Source: Flavobacteriaceae bacterium (GTDB lineage: Bacteria; Bacteroidota; Bacteroidia; Flavobacteriales; Flavobacteriaceae). From it: a stretch of 36,396 nucleotides of DNA. The stretch lies in the NCBI GenBank assembly GCA_947457105.1, contig CANGUP010000012.1:1-36396 (forward strand), read 5' to 3'. This document shows positions 31,523 through 36,396 of this stretch, piece by piece. Under the pieces are notes generated by a model, which had not been told where the DNA came from, made no database searches, and saw only the letters and a list, made by a program, of their open reading frames with translations. Position numbers and translations under genes: made by a program. Numbering within the stretch: the first letter of the stretch is position 1; every line of letters begins with the position of its first letter.

Positions 31523-32815
31523 ATGAGAAGGAGTATAGTTTGGTTTAAAACAGATTTACGATTACATGATAATGAAACACTTATCAAAGCTATTTCACAA
31601 AGTGATGAAATTATTCCAGTATATTGTTTTGATGACTCTCAATTCGAAACTACAGAATTTGGTTTCAAGAAAACTGGAAATTTTAGAGCTCAATTTTTAT
31701 TTGAATCCTTAATTGATTTGGATAAAAACTTAAGATCAATTGGTTCAGGATTATTGATATTAAAAGGAAAACCTGAAATTGAAATTCCTAAAATTGTGCA
31801 AGAATATAAAGTATCAAAAGTTTTTGCAAAACGTGAAGTTTCCTATGAAGAAAAGCAGAAAGAAGCTAGAGTCCAAGAGGAATTATTCAAATTGAAATGT
31901 GAACTTAATACATTTAGCACAAGTACTTTATATCATGCTGAAGATTTACCGTTTTCAATAAAAGATATTCCAGATGTGTTTACCAATTTCAGAAAAAAAA
32001 CAGAGAAAGATTCTTTTATCAGAGTATCATTTGAAGAACCAAAAGAGTTAAAATCTCCTGAAATACAATCTTTAAAATTACCAACTTTAGAAGAATTAGG
32101 TTTGGATTTTCAGCCAATAGATTCAAGAACAGTTTTACCATTTAAAGGTGGTGAAACAGATGCAATAGCTAGACTAAATCACTATTTTTTCGAAACTAAG
32201 TGCATTTCAGAATATAAAGAAACTCGAAACGGATTAGTTGGTGCCGATTATTCTTCAAAGTTTTCGGCTTGGTTGGCTTTGGGTTGTATTTCGCCTAGAT
32301 TTATCCACGATGAATTGAAAAAATACGAAAAGCAATTTGGAGCAAATGAATCGACTTATTGGTTGGTTTTTGAGTTGTTGTGGCGTGATTATTTTAGATT
32401 TATGATGAAAAAATACAATGCTAAATTCTTTCAACAAGCCGGAATTCAAAACAAAGGAATATCTATAAACAAACATAATACAAGTCAACTCCAAGAATGG
32501 ATTGATGGCGAAACAGGAGTTGATTTTGTTGACGCTAATATGACTGAATTAAAGTTAACAGGTTTCATGAGCAATCGAGGACGTCAGAATGTGGCAAGTT
32601 ATTTATGTAACGATTTAAAACTCGATTGGCGTTATGGCGCAGCGTATTTTGAACAGCAACTAATTGATTATGATGTTTGTAGCAATTGGGGAAATTGGGC
32701 TTATTTGGCTGGAGTAGGAAACGATCCAAGAGGAAATCGTTATTTTAACATTGAAAAACAAGCCTCCGATTATGATAAAGATAAAAAGTATAGGAATTTG
32801 TGGTTAAAATCATAA
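31523..32815 (+). CDS. DASH family cryptochrome
   Basis: A 430-residue Cry-DASH protein. It begins RSIVWFKTDLRLHDNETL and has the DASH signatures TGFMSNRGRQNVASYL and DYDVCSNWGNWAYLAGVGNDPR, including the canonical tryptophans that the operon's first cryptochrome lacks. DASH proteins bind FAD and methenyltetrahydrofolate and repair CPDs mainly in single-stranded DNA; some regulate genes. It ends the light-linked operon. proDH downstream has its own promoter element. Confidence 0.95.
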   Translation: MRRSIVWFKTDLRLHDNETLIKAISQSDEIIPVYCFDDSQFETTEFGFKKTGNFRAQFLFESLIDLDKNLRSIGSGLLILKGKPEIEIPKIVQEYKVSKVFAKREVSYEEKQKEARVQEELFKLKCELNTFSTSTLYHAEDLPFSIKDIPDVFTNFRKKTEKDSFIRVSFEEPKELKSPEIQSLKLPTLEELGLDFQPIDSRTVLPFKGGETDAIARLNHYFFETKCISEYKETRNGLVGADYSSKFSAWLALGCISPRFIHDELKKYEKQFGANESTYWLVFELLWRDYFRFMMKKYNAKFFQQAGIQNKGISINKHNTSQLQEWIDGETGVDFVDANMTELKLTGFMSNRGRQNVASYLCNDLKLDWRYGAAYFEQQLIDYDVCSNWGNWAYLAGVGNDPRGNRYFNIEKQASDYDKDKKYRNLWLKS

Positions 32816-32836
32816 AATTAATTCTAAAACTCTATT

Positions 32837-32844
32837 TATATTTG
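32837..32844 (+). promoter_or_regulatory. -7 promoter element for proline dehydrogenase
   Basis: TATATTTG is an exact TAnnTTTG match, 19 bases upstream of the ATG at 32864 and 22 bases after the DASH stop codon. It implies that the photolyase operon ends before it. Confidence 0.55.
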
Positions 32845-32863
32845 CATAATTAATAAAATTTCG

Positions 32864-34033
32864 ATGGACAAAATTTTCAACAATACCGAAGTTGCTTTCT
32901 CATTAAAAAGTGATACTGAATTAGACAGAGCCTATTTCCTTTTCAAAATGATTGCCAACGAACCACTGGTTAGAATTGGAACTGCAGTGACCAACTTTGC
33001 TTTAAAAGCACATTTACCTGTAGAAGGTTTGATTCGTGCCACTGTTTTCGACCATTTTTGTGGTGGTGTAAATGAAATAGATTGCCTTTCAGTTGTTGAT
33101 AAGATGAATACCAAAGGTGTTTCATCGGTTTTGGATTATTCAGTAGAAGGAAAAGAAGAAGAATCTCAATTTGATGCGGCTTTAGAAATGACTTTAAAAA
33201 CTGTTGAGTTTGCCAAAGAACGTCAAGCGATTCCGTTTGCGGTTTTTAAGCCAACTGGTTTAGGACGATTAGATTTATATACAAAAGTAGGAGAGAAGCA
33301 ACCACTTTCTGCAGAAGAACAAGCAGAATGGAATAAAGTTAAAGAACGTTTTGAAATTATATGTAAAACTGCTCATAGCAAAGATGTAGCCTTATTAATT
33401 GATGCTGAAGAAAGTTGGATGCAAGATGCAGCTGATGATTTGGCTGAAGACATGATGCGCAAGTACAATAAAGAAAAAGTGATTGTTTTTAATACTTTAC
33501 AAATGTACCGTTGGGACAGAATGGATTATCTGAAAGCATTACATGAAAGAGCAAAAGCTGACGGATTTTATATTGGAATGAAATTAGTTCGTGGAGCTTA
33601 CATGGAAAAAGAGCACAAACGTGCCGAGGAAAATGGTTATCCGACACCAATTTGTGCTTCCAAACAAGCAACGGATGATAACTATAATGTTGCAGTTGAT
33701 TACATGATGAAGCATATTGATAAAATGGCAATATTCGCTGGAACGCACAATGAAGAAAGTTCTTATAAATTAATGGAAATGTTGAAAGATAACTCTATTG
33801 AAATTAAAGACCAACGCATTTGGTTCGGACAATTGTACGGAATGAGTGATAATATTAGTTATAATTTGGCTGCACACGGATATAATGTGGCTAAGTATTT
33901 ACCATTTGGACCAGTTCGAGATGTGATGCCTTACTTAATTCGTCGTGCCGAAGAAAATACTTCTGTTGCTGGACAAACAAGTAGAGAATTGAATTTATTG
34001 AAAGCAGAAAGAGATAGAAGAAAAAGTAAGTAG
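32864..34033 (+). CDS. Proline dehydrogenase
   Basis: FAD-dependent enzyme oxidising proline to pyrroline-5-carboxylate, the first step of proline breakdown. The 389-residue monofunctional protein has the PRODH barrel signatures FYIGMKLVRGAYMEKE and IWFGQLYGMSDNISYNLA, and the late RRAEENTSVAGQTSRE region that binds substrate and flavin. From recall, this gene is normally divergent neighbour to aroB in Flavobacterium, so the light-linked operon appears inserted between the two. Convergent with the ABC exporter gene, with repeats between. Confidence 0.95.
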   Translation: MDKIFNNTEVAFSLKSDTELDRAYFLFKMIANEPLVRIGTAVTNFALKAHLPVEGLIRATVFDHFCGGVNEIDCLSVVDKMNTKGVSSVLDYSVEGKEEESQFDAALEMTLKTVEFAKERQAIPFAVFKPTGLGRLDLYTKVGEKQPLSAEEQAEWNKVKERFEIICKTAHSKDVALLIDAEESWMQDAADDLAEDMMRKYNKEKVIVFNTLQMYRWDRMDYLKALHERAKADGFYIGMKLVRGAYMEKEHKRAEENGYPTPICASKQATDDNYNVAVDYMMKHIDKMAIFAGTHNEESSYKLMEMLKDNSIEIKDQRIWFGQLYGMSDNISYNLAAHGYNVAKYLPFGPVRDVMPYLIRRAEENTSVAGQTSRELNLLKAERDRRKSK

Positions 34034-34121
34034 TGATTAGTAAATAGTTATTAGTAAATAGTGATTAGTAAATCGGGACTAATTACTCTTCACTATATTT
34101 ACTAATCACTAACTATTACTA
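34032..34121. repeat. Repeats and inverted repeat between proDH and the ABC exporter gene
   Basis: AGTGATTAGTAAAT occurs at 34032-34045 and 34060-34073, and its reverse complement ATTTACTAATCACT at 34097-34110, giving a 14-bp stem. The array starts within the proDH stop codon and ends in the exporter stop codon. It may act as a bidirectional terminator, though T-tracts are poor. The unit is related to the array at 29801. Confidence 0.75.
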
Positions 34122-35903
34122 ATACTCACTAAACTGCAAGTTGCTCAAATTCTTATAAATACCATTTTCAATTTCGAGTAGTTCTTTGTGCGTTCCTTTT
34201 TCAGCTATTTTTCCTTCGTTTAGAACCAAAATAGCATCGGCACTTCTAATGGTTGAAAGTCTATGTGCTATTATAATGCTAGTTCTGCCTTCCATTAAAT
34301 TTTCTAAAGCTTCTTGTACTAATTTTTCACTTTCACTGTCTAATGAAGAGGTAGCTTCGTCCAAAATTAAAATACTTGGATTTTTCAATAAAGCTCTGGC
34401 TATTGCAATTCGTTGACGTTGTCCACCAGAAAGTTTTATACCACGTTCACCAACCAAAGTATCAAATTTTTCTGGAAATCCGTTTACGAAATCTAAGGCG
34501 TTGGCTTGTTTGGCTGCAATCATAATTTCTTCTTCGGTGGCATTTGGTTTTCCGTAGGCGATGTTTTCACGAATGCTTCCGCCAAATAAAATCACATCTT
34601 GCGGAACGATACTCATATTTCCACGAAGATTTTCCAAATCATAATCGTAGATGTTCTTATCATCAATCAAAATTTGTCCGCCATCAATATCATAAAAACG
34701 CAGTAAGAGTGAAGATATAGTTGATTTTCCAGCGCCACTCGGACCAACAATGGCAATTTTCTGACCAAAACTTGCTGTGAAGTTCACCTCTTTAAGTACT
34801 TTAATTTCTGGTCGCGATGGATAACTAAATTGTACATTTTTGAAGGTTACATTTCCTTTGATTTTTTCAGTGGATTGATTTTGATTAGAATTTATTTTTT
34901 CTGGAGTTTCATCTAATAGTTCAAAAACTCGTTCCGTAGCTCCAACCGCTTTTTGAATTTGAGTGTACAATTCGGCAATTCCGCCAGAAGAGGCACCAAC
35001 ATAAGTAGAATATAATACGAAGGAAATTAAATCACCGACGGTCATTTCACCTTTAATACTCAAGGTTACGCCATACCAAACTACGGCAACTATAGTCCCG
35101 AATAGGCAAAAGATGATGAATGAAGCAAAATAGCCGCGATAGTTTCCTCCTTTGATAGCAACTTTTACAACTTCTGAAATCTTGTTTTTGTAGCGTGCAA
35201 TTTCATACCATTCGTTGGCAAATGCTTTTACAACTGTAATTGCTTGCAAAGATTCTACCACAATATTTTGACTATCGGCAACTTGATCTTGAAGGTTTTT
35301 AGAATATTTTCTGATGAACCTACCAAAAATTACTGCAGCAACAGCAACTAAAGGAACAATAGAAATCATCATTAAAGTTAATTTTAAATTGATGCTTGCC
35401 AATAAAATAAAACTTCCGATGATTAGAATAAATTGTCTTAAAAATTCAGCAATCGTAGTAGCCAAAGTATCTGAAATCTGATTGATGTCAGTGCTAATTC
35501 TACTATTTAATTCGCCTGCACTTTTTTGAGTAAAAAATGGCATTGGCAATTTTATCAAATTACTGTAAAGAGCCAATCGTAAATTTGCCAGTGTATTTTC
35601 GGTATAATTTACAAATAATGAGATTCTAAAAAAGGAGAAAAAAGATTGTAGAAATAATATTCCGACCAATCCTATAGCTATCGAATTGGCTTTTGATAAA
35701 TCGTTGTTTTTTACACAATCAATTAAAATTCCCATAAGTTTTGGAAATGCTAATGCTGTTCCGCCAGTTAGTATAAGGAAAAACAATCCCAAATAGAATT
35801 TCCATTTGTGGTTGTCGGCATATTTGAATATTAATAGAGCTTTACTTAATGTGCTTGCGTTGAGTTTGGCTTTTGGAAGGTCGTTTTCTTGAAATCGCGC
35901 CAT
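34119..35903 (-). CDS. ABC exporter (MsbA-like half transporter, permease fused to ATPase)
   Basis: A 594-residue ABC half-exporter from the ATG at 35903 (MARFQENDLPKAKL). The N-terminal six-helix membrane domain (about residues 40-330) is followed by an ATPase domain with Walker A GPSGAGKS, signature LSGGQRQRIAIARALL, Walker B ILILDEATSSLD and the H-loop IIAHRLSTI. It should dimerise and export lipids, peptides or drugs. A longer frame open to 36095 runs through AT-rich leader DNA; homologues start at the MARF-type methionine. The substrate cannot be assigned. Confidence 0.93.
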   Translation of the reverse strand: MARFQENDLPKAKLNASTLSKALLIFKYADNHKWKFYLGLFFLILTGGTALAFPKLMGILIDCVKNNDLSKANSIAIGLVGILFLQSFFSFFRISLFVNYTENTLANLRLALYSNLIKLPMPFFTQKSAGELNSRISTDINQISDTLATTIAEFLRQFILIIGSFILLASINLKLTLMMISIVPLVAVAAVIFGRFIRKYSKNLQDQVADSQNIVVESLQAITVVKAFANEWYEIARYKNKISEVVKVAIKGGNYRGYFASFIIFCLFGTIVAVVWYGVTLSIKGEMTVGDLISFVLYSTYVGASSGGIAELYTQIQKAVGATERVFELLDETPEKINSNQNQSTEKIKGNVTFKNVQFSYPSRPEIKVLKEVNFTASFGQKIAIVGPSGAGKSTISSLLLRFYDIDGGQILIDDKNIYDYDLENLRGNMSIVPQDVILFGGSIRENIAYGKPNATEEEIMIAAKQANALDFVNGFPEKFDTLVGERGIKLSGGQRQRIAIARALLKNPSILILDEATSSLDSESEKLVQEALENLMEGRTSIIIAHRLSTIRSADAILVLNEGKIAEKGTHKELLEIENGIYKNLSNLQFSEY

Positions 35904-35914
35904 TTTTTTTCTTG

Positions 35915-35941
35915 TAAAAGTAACTAAAATTGCAGTGCCAA
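35915..35941 (-). promoter_or_regulatory. Candidate promoter for the ABC exporter gene
   Basis: On the - strand TTGGCA (35936-35941) is followed, after 13 nt, by TACTTTTA (35915-35922), which fits TAnnTTTG except for the last base. The TTG-to-TA spacing of 16 nt equals that of the candidate promoter at 26768-26794. Confidence 0.4.
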
Positions 35942-36115
35942 TTTTTTTTACAAATGCTAATATTTTGTGAAAAAAAAAATTATGATAGCTCGGAATTGCA
36001 TTCTGTGCCCACAATGAAAATAACCTGGTTATGTAGGTGAATAAGGAATGTTTGATGGTGTTTGTGTTTTTCAATATTTTAAATTGTAGGACCACACCAC
36101 GCGAAGGGATTCATG

Positions 36116-36144
36116 CGGTAGCTGCGATTCGCTCGGTAGCTGCG
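36116..36144. repeat. GC-rich direct repeat (CGGTAGCTGCG, two copies)
   Basis: CGGTAGCTGCG occurs at 36116-36126 and 36134-36144, period 18. It is preceded by ACCACACCACGCGAAGGGATT. The patch is unlike the local AT-rich DNA and looks like part of an extragenic element. Confidence 0.7.
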
Positions 36145-36194
36145 TTTTAATGTAAGTAATTTCAATAAAACGGAAGAATAATAAAATTGATTTG

Positions 36195-36202
36195 TAATTT
36201 TG
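36195..36202 (+). promoter_or_regulatory. -7 promoter element for the gene at the right edge
   Basis: TAATTTTG is an exact TAnnTTTG match, 20 bases upstream of the ATG at 36223. Confidence 0.6.
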
Positions 36203-36222
36203 AAATCTATAAAGTTTTCACA

Positions 36223-36396
36223 ATGACCAAATATTTATGTTTTGCATTCCTCTTTTTGCTAGTTTTTTGTTCTGGACAAACGAAATTGGGAGAACCTGAA
36301 GTTAATCCAACAGAGATTCAAAGTAATTTTATGAATTGGTGGAAATATCACAATGAAAACATTATGCTTTCAAGAGATTTTACGCCAATTGATGAA
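36223..36396 (+). CDS. Secreted or lipid-anchored hypothetical protein (3' end cut by window)
   Basis: The first 58 residues of an unfinished gene. They begin with a signal sequence (MTKYLCFAFLFLLVFCSGQT), in which VFC-S could be a lipobox, so export to the periplasm or lipid anchoring is likely. The mature start reads KLGEPEVNPTEIQSNFMNWWKYHNENIMLSRDF-like sequence that recalls a conserved flavobacterial hypothetical family. It has a clear -7 element and the frame is open to the window edge. Function is unknown. Confidence 0.75.
   Translation, partial: MTKYLCFAFLFLLVFCSGQTKLGEPEVNPTEIQSNFMNWWKYHNENIMLSRDFTPIDE

Larger units (their letters stand above)
35904..36222. other. Intergenic stretch between divergent genes
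   Basis: About 320 bases without a credible gene. It holds the exporter promoter, poly-A/T runs near 35905-35975, a GC-rich patch at about 36090-36144 with direct repeats, and the -7 element of the next gene at 36195. The GC-rich patch stands out against the AT-rich surroundings. Confidence 0.6.

Noticed and set aside
35904..36095. N-terminal 64-residue extension of the ABC exporter
   Set aside because: It is translated from AT-rich leader DNA with poly-A/T runs and crosses the candidate promoter. Homologous exporters start at the MARF methionine.

Overview
The window is a stretch of chromosome from a low-GC member of the Flavobacteriaceae, most like Flavobacterium. The case rests on several things: strongly AT-biased DNA, many TAnnTTTG-type -7 promoter elements typical of Bacteroidetes, few Shine-Dalgarno-like sequences, and family-typical genes and neighbours (DUF3822 with rsmD, DUF4126, a short arginine decarboxylase beside a deoxyhypusine-synthase-like gene). 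Genus is inferred from recall of gene order and families; no search was run.

Layout. 1-9302 (mostly +): end of a glutathione peroxidase lipoprotein, pyrR-pyrB, a small STAS-like protein, a small membrane protein, ribonuclease Z, pdxH, then a phosphohistidine-phosphatase/ppk1/ppx polyphosphate group and an alpha/beta-hydrolase lipoprotein. 9336-14096 (mostly -): dnaX in two reading frames joined at an A10 run, a TIMP-like membrane-anchored protein, the RNase P RNA gene (+) with an unknown acidic gene right behind it, rsmD and DUF3822. 14499-22254 (mostly +): RecD-like helicase, a frame-broken DUF4126 gene, kdsB, a spermidine-synthase-fold protein (-), a PlsC-like acyltransferase with an M14 carboxypeptidase, an Lrp/AsnC regulator, an unknown membrane protein and a DinB/YfiT-like protein. 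22455-26682 (-): an acidic-tailed protein, deoxyhypusine-synthase-like protein, arginine decarboxylase, a possible 59-residue protein and aroB. 26832-32815 (+): a six-gene light-linked operon. 32864 to the end: proline dehydrogenase, an MsbA-like ABC exporter (-), and the start of a secreted protein.

The most distinctive region is the operon at 26832-32815. It carries three different cryptochrome/photolyase proteins: one fused to a C-terminal DUF2256 zinc-ribbon-like module, one iron-sulphur type, and one DASH type. With them are a flavin-reductase-like protein and two small proteins of unknown function (TIGR03643/DUF2805-like and DUF2452-like). A perfect 10-bp inverted repeat overlaps its candidate promoter. 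The fused cryptochrome lacks any tryptophan where canonical photolyases have the FAD-proximal member of their electron-transfer triad.

Three genes (a sixA-like gene, dnaX, DUF4126) are each broken by one base in a homopolymer. dnaX could use programmed slippage, as other bacterial dnaX genes do, but three such breaks in 36 kb also fit homopolymer sequencing error. Short AT-rich tandem arrays repeatedly begin at or within a few bases of stop codons, and a dispersed extragenic repeat occurs at least twice. No tRNA, CRISPR array, insertion sequence or prophage was seen.
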